A stretch of 64,000 bases of DNA from an uncultured Carboxylicivirga sp. GTDB lineage: Bacteria; Bacteroidota; Bacteroidia; Bacteroidales; Marinilabiliaceae. Both the position numbers and the translations under genes were made by a program. The stretch covers positions 37,918 through 101,917 of the forward strand of contig CANLLN010000018.1 in assembly GCA_947491945.1 (NCBI GenBank), in the 5' to 3' direction. Shown piece after piece: positions 1 to 7,503 of this stretch (position 1 is its first letter; every line of letters begins with the position of its first letter). Under the pieces are notes generated by a model, which searched no databases, was not told the origin of the DNA, and saw only the letters and a list, made by a program, of their open reading frames with translations.

Positions 1-56
1 TGTGCAACCTGTCAACAACCCCCCAAGAATAAAGGCTTATAGCCGTGTGAAAAAAA

Positions 57-827
57 TTAAATTTTATTGGATTGTATCAGTTTGAGCTGTTCCAGTATTT
101 TTGTTTTCACGGCATCTACGGCTCCTCTTTCGGGTGAGTAGAATTTATTATACAGGCTCTCGAAGGATATGTTGTCGGTTTGCTTGGTGGCACAGTGTTG
201 AGAAAAATGTTTAATGAGTTTTCTGATTTCAGCCTTTGAGAATATGTCTGATTCAACACAAAGGCGTAGGTAACACGCCAGTTGTGAAACAGATAATCCA
301 GTGTTCAGCTTATGATCATTTGTTGGGGGTGTTTCATGCTGTGAAAATTTATCATTAATGTGGCAGGTGTTGGTCATGTAGTTAATCTCCTGGATCAGCC
401 AGTTACTTAAGGTTTGCTGTAAAGCCGGTTGATCGGGTTGATAGCTCCAGCCATTGATTGGCGTAGTTTGCTTGACGAATTTATGATAATAATGAAGCAA
501 GCGAAGCTGGTCGGCTTTGCTTTCCCTGGCACTACATTGGAGTTGGGTGTATTGGCTAAGGTGATTAATGCATTTCTCGGAGTTCAGGTTAAAGGCAATC
601 ACTTGTTTGTATAAAAATTCGGGTCTTCTTGTTAGCCCACTATTCATGACTGTTGGTGATTGTAGTCGATCGAGCCAGGCATTTAAAAAATGAATTTTGC
701 TGTAGCTGTTATGTTCATCAGGCAGGCTAATAAAATCGTTTATGGGATGCAGAACGAGTTGTATCAGCTCTTCGGGTACCTGGTAGATATAAAACGCTTT
801 GCTTAGTTCAGCCAGGCGTACCTTCAT
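57..827 (-). CDS. Hypothetical protein, possible mobile-element (RteC-like) protein
   Basis: A 256-residue soluble protein with no signal peptide or membrane segment. I do not recognise a firm family. The C-terminal third (about residues 175-250) has a pattern I associate with small Bacteroidota proteins from integrative elements: a helix starting LSVSQLACYLRL, then IRKLIKHFSQ, then a NISFESLYNKFYSPE segment and a final amphipathic helix. This loosely resembles the end of RteC-type regulators. It is the only convincing minus-strand gene in the window. The start at 827 is the first in-frame ATG, but the reading frame stays open for 63 more codons upstream (to a stop at 1017-1019) without any ATG, GTG or TTG, so the 5' end may be truncated or mutated. 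Function is unknown; the mobile-element link is inference. Confidence 0.5.
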   Translation of the reverse strand: MKVRLAELSKAFYIYQVPEELIQLVLHPINDFISLPDEHNSYSKIHFLNAWLDRLQSPTVMNSGLTRRPEFLYKQVIAFNLNSEKCINHLSQYTQLQCSARESKADQLRLLHYYHKFVKQTTPINGWSYQPDQPALQQTLSNWLIQEINYMTNTCHINDKFSQHETPPTNDHKLNTGLSVSQLACYLRLCVESDIFSKAEIRKLIKHFSQHCATKQTDNISFESLYNKFYSPERGAVDAVKTKILEQLKLIQSNKI

Positions 828-1243
828 GGTATCGCGATTGTAGTTGATCCAGGCGATGGGCTGCTTTAGTTCAAAGTTAAAATACTTGTGGAATTCCTTA
901 CTGATCTGTAGTAGTGTTTTACTAAGCCTATAATGAGGGGTTTGATATTTACCACATTGACAATAAGAAAGTATTAAATCAATTATTAATAAGTAAAAAT
1001 TAGAATTATGGAAACATTACAAAAGTTATAAAATGACTAAATATCATCATGTAAAACATGTCATTCAGACAGAAGAAAACTATTTTATGAAGAACTACCT
1101 ATTAAGGTGCAGAATGAGTTTAAGGAATTTATCTATTAAAATAACAATCTCAATGTAAGTAAAATCTTTAATTGGGGTAAATTTACCTCGATAATTTTGC
1201 AGTAAGCGATATAAGTAGTATATTTGAGGTAAATTTACCTTTT
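828..1243. other. Intergenic region ahead of the ImmA/IrrE-type gene
   Basis: No complete gene is visible. The minus-strand frame of the neighbouring hypothetical gene continues open through 828-1016. On the + strand there are only short stretches, including a 41-codon frame at 1033-1158 and an overlapping frame ending in ELPIKVQNEFKEFIY; both are too short to call genes and may be decayed coding DNA. The right end holds two palindromic operators, listed separately. Confidence 0.5.
1176..1240 (+). promoter_or_regulatory. Twin palindromic operators in front of the ImmA/IrrE-type gene
   Basis: The palindrome GGTAAATTTACC occurs at 1176-1187 and again, as the 14-base palindrome AGGTAAATTTACCT, at 1227-1240, ending three bases before the ATG at 1244. 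The centres are 52 bases apart, close to five helical turns, so dimers bound at both sites would sit on the same face of the DNA. The second copy overlaps the place of the ribosome binding site. This is typical geometry for autorepression by a helix-turn-helix protein; the likely binder is the N-terminal region of the next gene product, which is inference. Confidence 0.7.
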
Positions 1244-2422
1244 ATGATATCGGAGATACTAAAACATAGCATCAAACACTCAGGTGACAGATCAATTAAG
1301 AAGCTCTTCGCTGAAAAGCTTGAATTAACAGGTTTAAGTAAAACTCAATTTGAAAAGTTAGCAAATATACAAAGAAGAAGTTTGGATGGTATACTTGATA
1401 AAACTTCTAAGCAAACGGATATTATCAATCTGCTCAAAGTAGGTGAATTTCTTGAGTTAGAAATTGTGGAGTTAATGATTTTACACTTTGCAGATAGGCC
1501 TATAGAAGAAATTAAAGAGTTGCAGAATTCAATGGAAACTACTTTTATAAATAAGTATTTTGACCTTAAAGCACTGTCTAGTAATGGTTTTATCAAGAAA
1601 AACACCACGGTAGATGAATTGAAGGGAAGGATCTGTAATTTTTTTCAAATAGAATCAATCTATGAATATGAAAACCAGTTAAATGAGGTTTTGTATAGTA
1701 GGTCAAAAAGAAACTTTAGCGACAAAATGAAAGACTTTTGGATTAAGTCTTCCTATAAATATTTTGAGCTTGTTAATAATCCAAATCATTACTCTAGGCA
1801 TGAACTTGTTGATTTAATTCCTAAAATAAAACCTTATACACAAAATGTAGAGAAGGGTCTTATAACAGTATTTAGGGCGCTGTACAATGTTGGAGTAACA
1901 GTTGTATTTCAACCGAGTTTACCAAAAACACAAGTGCGTGGAGCTACTTTCCTTATTAAAGACAAGCCTTGTATTGTAATTACTGATTTATTCAAAAGCT
2001 ATCCAACCATTTGGTTTGCATTATTGCATGAATTGCATCATGTGCTTTACGATTTAGAACACCTTAAAAAGACACAATATCATTTAACAGGAGAGCCGGA
2101 TTTGTTCTTGCTTCAAGAAGATAAGGCAAATAAATTCGCTTCGGATTACTTAATATCTGAAGATAAAATGAGGTTTATTGAGCCATTAATTAATAATCCA
2201 TTAATGGTATCTAGATTTGCGAAAGAGATTCAGGTGCACCCATCAATTATTTATTCGCAATATCAATTTAGGCAAAAAGAAAAAGGGAAAAACTACTGGG
2301 GAGCATTTAGAGAGCATTTCCCAAATGTAGAATTAGCAAAAAAACAATTAAATGTTAGTAACTGGGATGTTGAGTCTTTGTTGGAAGCAGCAAATAAAGT
2401 AAGAGAACTTTTAACTGTATAA
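1244..2422 (+). CDS. ImmA/IrrE-type metallopeptidase with N-terminal DNA-binding-like region
   Basis: A 392-residue cytoplasmic protein. The zinc site of the ImmA/IrrE (COG2856) family is clear: H262-E-L-H-H266 in the context WFALLHELHH, and a downstream E292 in EDKANKFA, matching the family's ExxANxFA third ligand. Residues 25-75 (SKTQFEKLANIQRRSLDGIL and following) look like a helix-turn-helix of the Xre/Cro kind. Such proteins cleave a partner repressor or antitoxin to relieve repression in mobile elements, phage defence or stress systems. The next gene starts two bases after the stop, so the two are translationally coupled. The ATG at 1244 follows the operator palindrome directly. The physiological target is unknown; the fused domain order resembles toxin-antitoxin antitoxins as much as phage ImmA proteins. 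Confidence 0.8.
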   Translation: MISEILKHSIKHSGDRSIKKLFAEKLELTGLSKTQFEKLANIQRRSLDGILDKTSKQTDIINLLKVGEFLELEIVELMILHFADRPIEEIKELQNSMETTFINKYFDLKALSSNGFIKKNTTVDELKGRICNFFQIESIYEYENQLNEVLYSRSKRNFSDKMKDFWIKSSYKYFELVNNPNHYSRHELVDLIPKIKPYTQNVEKGLITVFRALYNVGVTVVFQPSLPKTQVRGATFLIKDKPCIVITDLFKSYPTIWFALLHELHHVLYDLEHLKKTQYHLTGEPDLFLLQEDKANKFASDYLISEDKMRFIEPLINNPLMVSRFAKEIQVHPSIIYSQYQFRQKEKGKNYWGAFREHFPNVELAKKQLNVSNWDVESLLEAANKVRELLTV

Positions 2423-2423
2423 T

Positions 2424-2906
2424 ATGGAAAATAAGAGCATTAAGAAAGAGTCTGGATTATCATTAGAGGAGCAGGAGCGACTTGTGATTTTAATGAAAGC
2501 AGAAGACGTAAAAGGTGAGCAATTGTCAATTAACTTAGAAGCTGAACTAGTTGTCGAAAATGAGGCCGAAGAGTTGATTGGAAAAAATATTGATGACCCA
2601 ATGGAGAAGTTTCAATTGTATTATAATGGTCTAACGAAACTTCTTAAGGATAATCTGCCGAAGGGTAAAAGAAATGAAGAAGCAAGGCGTATTATTTATG
2701 ATGAAAAGAATATCTTAATTAATCGTGGGGCAAAAAAAGATGAAAAAGGCATAAGAGGCAGTGATGGTCGAATGGCTTATATTGAAGATTTGGAAGATGC
2801 AATTAAGATTGTTGCTGGATGGATTTCTAATAAAGGAACATATTTTGACCTTTATAAGGCATTTTGGGATAAAAATGAAGAGCTTGGATATGGTCATCAA
2901 AATTAA
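2424..2906 (+). CDS. Hypothetical protein coupled to the ImmA/IrrE-type gene
   Basis: A 160-residue, charged, soluble protein without signal peptide. Its ATG lies one base past the TAA of the peptidase gene, so it is almost certainly co-translated and likely a functional partner, such as a substrate, inhibitor or toxin/antitoxin half. The N-terminal 60 residues are acidic and low-complexity (ELVVENEAEELIG); the C-terminal half is more ordered, with GSDGRMAYIEDLEDAIKIV and ending in FWDKNEELGYGHQN. I do not recognise a named family. A strong terminator follows at 2935, closing this two-gene operon. Confidence 0.7.
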   Translation: MENKSIKKESGLSLEEQERLVILMKAEDVKGEQLSINLEAELVVENEAEELIGKNIDDPMEKFQLYYNGLTKLLKDNLPKGKRNEEARRIIYDEKNILINRGAKKDEKGIRGSDGRMAYIEDLEDAIKIVAGWISNKGTYFDLYKAFWDKNEELGYGHQN

Positions 2907-2934
2907 CAAACATTGACACTGCTAAAATGAAAAA

Positions 2935-2974
2935 GCCTGTAAATCAAACGATTTACAGGCCTTTGTGTTTTTTT
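2935..2974 (+). terminator. Rho-independent terminator of the ImmA operon
   Basis: A perfect 11-base stem (GCCTGTAAATC at 2935-2945 pairing with GATTTACAGGC at 2950-2960), loop AAAC, followed by a T-rich tract up to 2974. It sits 29 bases after the last gene of the two-gene operon. Confidence 0.9.
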
Positions 2975-2987
2975 GATAGTGTTGAAT

Positions 2988-3005
2988 GTGATCCCGGCGG
3001 GATCG
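2988..3005. other. tRNA-3'-end-like fragment, possible attachment-site scar
   Basis: Read on the minus strand, this stretch is CGATCCCGCCGGGATCACA, which resembles a tRNA T-arm plus acceptor end. No complete tRNA can be folded around it. It lies directly after the terminator of the accessory ImmA operon, where Bacteroidota integrative elements often carry an att copy of a tRNA 3' end. It also contains the small hairpin GATCCC-GGC-GGGATC (2990-3004). The assignment is inference from resemblance only. Confidence 0.3.
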
Positions 3006-3269
3006 TATCTTAATTGATATAATATTCTAAATCAGTCTTTTATAAAGCACTTAAAAATAAGGGTCTCGATATCGTCTCTTCTGATATTTATTAAATTAAA
3101 AACAAATGTCAATAATTATAGTGAGTAATGCAAATAGCTGATTTATTTAATAGGTTTAGTCGTAATAAGGTAATAAGACCACATACTTAATACATTTGAA
3201 TATATTCATATTAATGGCACACTGCTTACTTAACCTTCTAAACGAAATTAACTACTACCGAAAGAAAAT
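3006..3269. other. Intergenic DNA before the sensor remnant
   Basis: No gene is visible. The only candidate signal is TACATTTG at 3191-3198, matching the Bacteroidota -7 consensus TAnnTTTG, about 75 bases ahead of the truncated sensor gene. No -33 TTG is present at the usual distance. Confidence 0.35.
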
Positions 3270-3473
3270 ATGATGTTAAAGATAAGGGTACTACTCTTTG
3301 GAATCATCTTGTTTCATTATTTGTTAATTTATTCCATATCTGATAAGTATCAGTTAAGCTTATTATTTGTTGAAGATGGTTTATCGCACAATCAAGTATC
3401 CTTGATTGTGCAGGAACAATATGATTTTTGTTTAATAAAGTTGAAATCTATCCAAAACATGCCCAAACGTTAA
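3270..3473 (+). pseudogene. Truncated hybrid two-component sensor remnant
   Basis: An open frame of 67 codons (3270 or 3273 start) with a hydrophobic N-terminus, then SLLFVEDGLSHNQVSLIVQEQ. This is the start of the first beta-propeller repeat of Bacteroidota hybrid two-component systems (Reg_prop family), in which the motif F..EDGLS.N.V..I.QD..GF.W.GT opens the periplasmic sensor. Homology stops after QYDF, and the rest of a protein that is normally about 1,300-1,400 residues is absent. It looks like the 5' end of a former locus regulator left after a deletion. A different short frame (3443-3556) follows but was not recognised. Confidence 0.65.
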
Positions 3474-3875
3474 CTGCTGACTATCGCGTAAAAATAGATA
3501 TTGATACTTTAAATAAATGGCTATTCTGTCTAGTTTCTGATGCGATGAAGTCTTGAGTTTCCTATTTATAAGTTTAAGTAATTTAGTAGTATATCAGTGT
3601 TAATTCATCTCAGGTAATCTAAAGGTTGTGTGAGGCAGAAATAACTAATAATTCAGTATTAATAAGATTTATAAGATTGTTTTAATAAAAAAGTTAATGC
3701 TAATAGAATGAAGTTATCGTCTTACCCATCCAATAAAAAAAGAATGAACAGAAAATTAACAAACGATAGCACAAATTGAATTTGTATGTTTTGTGTTATA
3801 TTCTAATGTAAATTTAACATTGATTGGTTATAGGAAGAGGTAATTTTATTAGCAATTCTTTTTAATCAATTCAAC
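3474..3875. other. Intergenic region before the AraC regulator
   Basis: No intact gene. Contains AT-rich DNA probably left from the deleted sensor gene and a 15-base palindrome (3771-3785) listed separately. Confidence 0.4.
3771..3785. promoter_or_regulatory. Palindrome upstream of araC-type gene
   Basis: ACAAATT-G-AATTTGT is a perfect inverted repeat centred at 3778, 90 bases before the regulator's ATG. It could be an operator or part of the promoter; an AT-rich chance palindrome cannot be excluded. Confidence 0.3.
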
Positions 3876-4760
3876 ATGAAGCTAAAATATAAATCGACTA
3901 ATTGTGTTATCAATCAATCAGTTTCTATTGAGCGTATCAAACTGCCTCATAGTGAACAAAACTGGCATTTTCATGCAGAATTTGAGTTGATTTATCATTT
4001 AAAAGGGAAAGGAATCCGAATGGTTGGTGACCATTTGGAAAAATTTAATGATGGCGATTTGGTTCTTGTTGGTTCTGGTCTTCCTCATCTGTGGAAAATG
4101 CAGGATGATTCTGATGATGTGGATGTCGTTGTTCTTAAATTTGGTGAAGAATTCAGTAAAGGTGCATATTTATCGATACCAGAATTTAACAATATAAGGC
4201 GGCTCTTGGATTTAGCTCAACGAGGAATCAGCTTTGGAAATGTGACGCTTTCCAAAGTACGTGAATTGCTGGTTGCAATTTCTTCATGCGGTGGAGCCAT
4301 ACGTATCATAACCTTGTTAAAGATTTTATCGATACTGGCCGATGGGATTGATAAAGAATTATTGGCATCTACTCACTTTATAATATCGGATTCAAAATCT
4401 GATGACCAACGTCTCAGTAAAGTAATTGATTATGTTGTAAATAACTATTTACAGCAGGTGTCATTAGATGAAATTTCCAGAGAAGCTGCCATGACACCAA
4501 ATTCGTTATGTCGGTTTTTTAAGGATCGGACAAATAAAACGATTTTTCAGTTTATCAATGAATTTAGAGTTGGAAAGGCATGTGAATTACTTATAAATGG
4601 AAACATGTCAATCTCAGAGGTTTGTTACGAATCAGGTTTTCATTCGTTAACCAGCTTTAACCGTGTTTTTAAGGAAATCAAGAAAACTACGCCAAGGGAT
4701 TTTCGAAGCAGATACTATCCGATCTATAAGGAATGTCATACGAATGCCTGTTCTGCTTGA
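3876..4760 (+). CDS. AraC-family transcriptional regulator
   Basis: A 294-residue regulator. Residues about 10-130 form a cupin-like sensing domain (HFHAEFELIYHLKGKG, then GDLVLVGSGLPHLW, typical of AraC_binding domains that hold a sugar ligand). Residues about 185-285 are the double helix-turn-helix AraC DNA-binding domain: LDEISREAAMTPNSLCRFFK for the first and ISEVCYESGFHSLTSFNRVF for the second, followed by TPRDFR. It is the only intact regulator in the window and is placed just ahead of the catabolic cassette, so it is likely the pathway-specific activator responding to a monosaccharide or disaccharide product. That role is inferred from position. The former sensor gene upstream is broken, which would leave this protein as the main local regulator. 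Confidence 0.9.
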   Translation: MKLKYKSTNCVINQSVSIERIKLPHSEQNWHFHAEFELIYHLKGKGIRMVGDHLEKFNDGDLVLVGSGLPHLWKMQDDSDDVDVVVLKFGEEFSKGAYLSIPEFNNIRRLLDLAQRGISFGNVTLSKVRELLVAISSCGGAIRIITLLKILSILADGIDKELLASTHFIISDSKSDDQRLSKVIDYVVNNYLQQVSLDEISREAAMTPNSLCRFFKDRTNKTIFQFINEFRVGKACELLINGNMSISEVCYESGFHSLTSFNRVFKEIKKTTPRDFRSRYYPIYKECHTNACSA

Positions 4761-4915
4761 TAAACAGGATGTTTTTTTAGAAGAGTTGTTTTGTTTGGAT
4801 TGCAAATTAGATTTTTTGTGGGTTCTAATGAATCTGCCAGTCTGATTTATTTTATCTGGTTAATAACTGGTTATTGTTGGATAAAAAATGCAAAGTATCT
4901 ACCTGGACTACAGTG

Positions 4916-4923
4916 TACATTTG
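4916..4923 (+). promoter_or_regulatory. Possible -7 element of the catabolic operon
   Basis: TACATTTG matches the Bacteroidota -7 consensus TAnnTTTG and lies 42 bases before the aldehyde dehydrogenase ATG, a plausible leader length. No good -33 TTG is seen at 19-21 bases upstream, so the site may need an activator such as the adjacent AraC protein. Confidence 0.4.
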
Positions 4924-4965
4924 CTTCGTGGTAAAAACGGAGAAAACATATAAAAGTTAGGGATA

Positions 4966-6402
4966 ATGAATTTTGGATACCAGAAATTATACATAGGAGG
5001 CGAGCTAATTGACTCCAGTAAACAATTTAAAACTGATGTAATTTGTCCGGCTACAGGAGAATCGGTTGCGGTAATCGCAGAAGCAGCTAAAGAAGATACC
5101 GAAAGAGCTATTGAAGCTGCCCGTAGAGGCTTTTCTTACTGGTCAAAGTTACCATTGACAGAGCGCACCGAATGGATGATGAAGTTACGTCAGGCCGTAT
5201 TGGACAATGAGGATTTGCTGCGTCAGGCTATGGTTCACGAAATGGGAAAAACCTATGAAGGTGCCTGGGAGGATATTGAGGCAGTGGTTAATGGATTAGA
5301 ATGGTATCCAAACGCCATGAAAAACTTGCGGGATGAGCAGATTCCGGATTACGAAGGGACACATACGCATAAGATGGTGCATCAGCCAGCCGGTGTGGCG
5401 GTGGCCTATCTGGCATGGAATTTCCCATTACTTAATGTAGGTTTTAAGTTGGGGCCGGCTTTAGCTGCCGGATGTAGTTTAATTATCAAGCCTTCCTCCT
5501 TGTCACCATTGTCGGCTTATTTATTAGGCAAGATTATGCATGACATCAACTTCCCGGCTGGGGTTGTAAATATTATTGGCGGAAGCATTGATAACGTCGC
5601 AGATATATTAACAAAAAGTAAACAAACGAATGTGTTGACTATGATTGGTTCAACACAAACCGGTTTAAGAGTGATTGCCGATAGCACTACATCCATCAAG
5701 AAGTTAAGCATGGAATTGGGTGGTAATTCACCATTTATTGTTTTTGAAGATGCTGACTTTGATAAAGCATTGGATTTGGCGATAGGGCTAAAATTTGGTA
5801 ATAGCGGACAAATATGTGTGGCAGCCAATCGCATATTTGTGCATGAAGACATTTACGATAAGTTTCTATCTGCTTATGTTGAACGGGCAAAAGCACTAAA
5901 ACTTGGTTTTGGAAAAGATGAGAAACCAGATATGGGACCTGTAGTAACGCTCAATGATCGTGACAGGATGTTCGACTTGATTCATGAGGCTGTTTCGAAA
6001 GGAGCTGTGGTTGAAACAGGTGCTAAAATACCGGAAGGTAAAGAGAAAGGGAACTGGATTGAGCCAACGGTTCTATCAAATGTGAACACAAAGATGCGTG
6101 TGGCGAAGGAAGAGATTTTTGGTCCGGTAGCAGCTCTGTATAAATTCTCTACAGACGATGAAGTGCTTGAAATGGCTAACGATACAGAATACGGTTTGGC
6201 ATCATACATTTTCACCAATAACCATGCACGTATTGAACGATTCAGTGCAGAATTGGAATTTGGAGAGGTACAGGTTAACGGTGTTAAATACTCTATTTAT
6301 CTGCCACATGGAGGTATTAAAAATAGTGGAATTGGTCATGATTGCTCTCACCTGGCATTGGATGATTACCTCGTGAAAAAACGAGTGTCTGTTGCCAAAT
6401 AA
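4966..6402 (+). CDS. NAD(P)-dependent aldehyde dehydrogenase, likely 3,6-anhydrogalactose dehydrogenase
   Basis: A 478-residue member of the aldehyde dehydrogenase superfamily. The catalytic cysteine is C284 (GQICVAANR) and the general base E250 (MELGGNSPF); the YLAWNFPL segment and the KPSS nucleotide-binding motif are present. The length matches bacterial lactaldehyde, succinate-semialdehyde and anhydrogalactose dehydrogenases. It is cytoplasmic and oxidises a sugar aldehyde to the acid. Because it is followed by a symporter, an enolase-superfamily enzyme, KDPG aldolase and KDG kinase, the most coherent substrate is 3,6-anhydrogalactose, which behaves as an open aldehyde. Lactaldehyde from rhamnose or fucose is the main alternative, but no rhamnose or fucose isomerase, kinase or aldolase gene is nearby. 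Family assignment is firm; the substrate is inference. Confidence 0.85.
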   Translation: MNFGYQKLYIGGELIDSSKQFKTDVICPATGESVAVIAEAAKEDTERAIEAARRGFSYWSKLPLTERTEWMMKLRQAVLDNEDLLRQAMVHEMGKTYEGAWEDIEAVVNGLEWYPNAMKNLRDEQIPDYEGTHTHKMVHQPAGVAVAYLAWNFPLLNVGFKLGPALAAGCSLIIKPSSLSPLSAYLLGKIMHDINFPAGVVNIIGGSIDNVADILTKSKQTNVLTMIGSTQTGLRVIADSTTSIKKLSMELGGNSPFIVFEDADFDKALDLAIGLKFGNSGQICVAANRIFVHEDIYDKFLSAYVERAKALKLGFGKDEKPDMGPVVTLNDRDRMFDLIHEAVSKGAVVETGAKIPEGKEKGNWIEPTVLSNVNTKMRVAKEEIFGPVAALYKFSTDDEVLEMANDTEYGLASYIFTNNHARIERFSAELEFGEVQVNGVKYSIYLPHGGIKNSGIGHDCSHLALDDYLVKKRVSVAK

Positions 6403-6443
6403 AACTTATTCAACTCATAAATCTGCCGTTAAAGAATTACCTT

Positions 6444-7466
6444 ATGGAAGCAATGTTCTTACCTTTTTTATTAATCGTATTTGCCAGTATTTTGCAGGGA
6501 TCATTTGGTTTGGGGATGAAATATATGGCTCCCTTAAAATGGGAGTCGTGGTGGCTGGTGCATGTACTTATAGCCATGATTATTTTACCATTAGGTTGGG
6601 CCTACGTCGCTGTGCCGGATTTATTTGATGTTTTAGGTAACTCATTTTCAAATCCTGATATGCAAAGTGTTGTTTTTATTGCCATGTTGTTTGGTTTTCT
6701 GTGGGGAATTGGCGGAATCTTATTCGGTGTTAGTGTGCCATACATTGGGTTATCATTAACCATGGGTATCGTGATGGGTTTAGCCGGTTCTGTTGGAGCC
6801 TTAATTCCATTGTTACGAATGGAAAACTCCACTTCTTTACCTCAATTCCCTTATGTTATAGCCGGATTGCTTATTACCCTCGTAGGCGTAACTATTACCG
6901 CCAAAGCCGGTATTGATAAAGATAAGTTGACTTCGGAAGCATCGGGTGATAAATCCAATATTCTGAAAGGAATACTGATTGCTGTTAGCTGTGGTGTTCT
7001 ATCGGCCTTATTAAATGTCGGTTTCGTTGAAGCTGCTCCAATAGCAAAGCTTGCAGAAAGCATGGGGGCCATCGACAGAAATGCCAGTTTGGCAGCATGG
7101 GTAGTTGTATTAATGGGGGCCTTTATTATGAACGCGGGATATGCCATCTTTTTGCTGGTCAAAAATAAATCATGGAGTTCTTTCAAGGTTGAGGGTTCAG
7201 GCAAAGCCTATCGCTGGGCCATATTAGCAAGTGTTTTTTGGTTTGGAGCGCTGGGGGTATATGGCCAGGGAGCCGCATTAATCGGCCCGATTGGTAGTGT
7301 AATCGGATGGCCCATGTTACTAGGATTGTCCTTAATTGTAAGTAATTTCTGGGCCTATAGAGCCGGAGAATGGAATGGTGCGGCTAAGCCATTCCGATTA
7401 TTATTAATAGGACTTGCAGTACTAATTATTGCAAGTATAATCCTGGGATATGCCAATATGGTATAA
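6444..7466 (+). CDS. L-rhamnose/H+ symporter (RhaT) family sugar transporter
   Basis: A 340-residue integral inner-membrane protein with about ten transmembrane segments and the RhaT hallmarks: GSFGLGMKYM near the N-terminus, a middle region WGIGGILFGVSVPYIGLSL, and a C-terminal GPIGSVIGWPM. RhaT members take up 6-deoxysugars with protons. The gene is 41 bases after the dehydrogenase and 37 bases before the enolase-superfamily gene, so it is part of the same operon. In this setting it would move the released monosaccharide from periplasm to cytoplasm. No rhamnose isomerase or kinase lies nearby, so its substrate may be anhydrogalactose or another deoxy-like sugar rather than rhamnose. I left the symbol blank for that reason. 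Confidence 0.85.
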   Translation: MEAMFLPFLLIVFASILQGSFGLGMKYMAPLKWESWWLVHVLIAMIILPLGWAYVAVPDLFDVLGNSFSNPDMQSVVFIAMLFGFLWGIGGILFGVSVPYIGLSLTMGIVMGLAGSVGALIPLLRMENSTSLPQFPYVIAGLLITLVGVTITAKAGIDKDKLTSEASGDKSNILKGILIAVSCGVLSALLNVGFVEAAPIAKLAESMGAIDRNASLAAWVVVLMGAFIMNAGYAIFLLVKNKSWSSFKVEGSGKAYRWAILASVFWFGALGVYGQGAALIGPIGSVIGWPMLLGLSLIVSNFWAYRAGEWNGAAKPFRLLLIGLAVLIIASIILGYANMV

Positions 7467-7503
7467 GGAGGAACCCACCTGAAAATAACAAGAAAATAAG
7501 TTG

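Noticed and set aside
1033..1158. 41-codon + strand open frame ahead of the ImmA-type gene
   Set aside because: Short, low-complexity, and an overlapping frame (ending EFKEFIY) looks equally plausible; neither has a clear ribosome binding site or recognised similarity.
2988..3005. Complete tRNA gene
   Set aside because: Only a T-arm/acceptor-like end is present; no D-arm or anticodon stem can be folded on either side.
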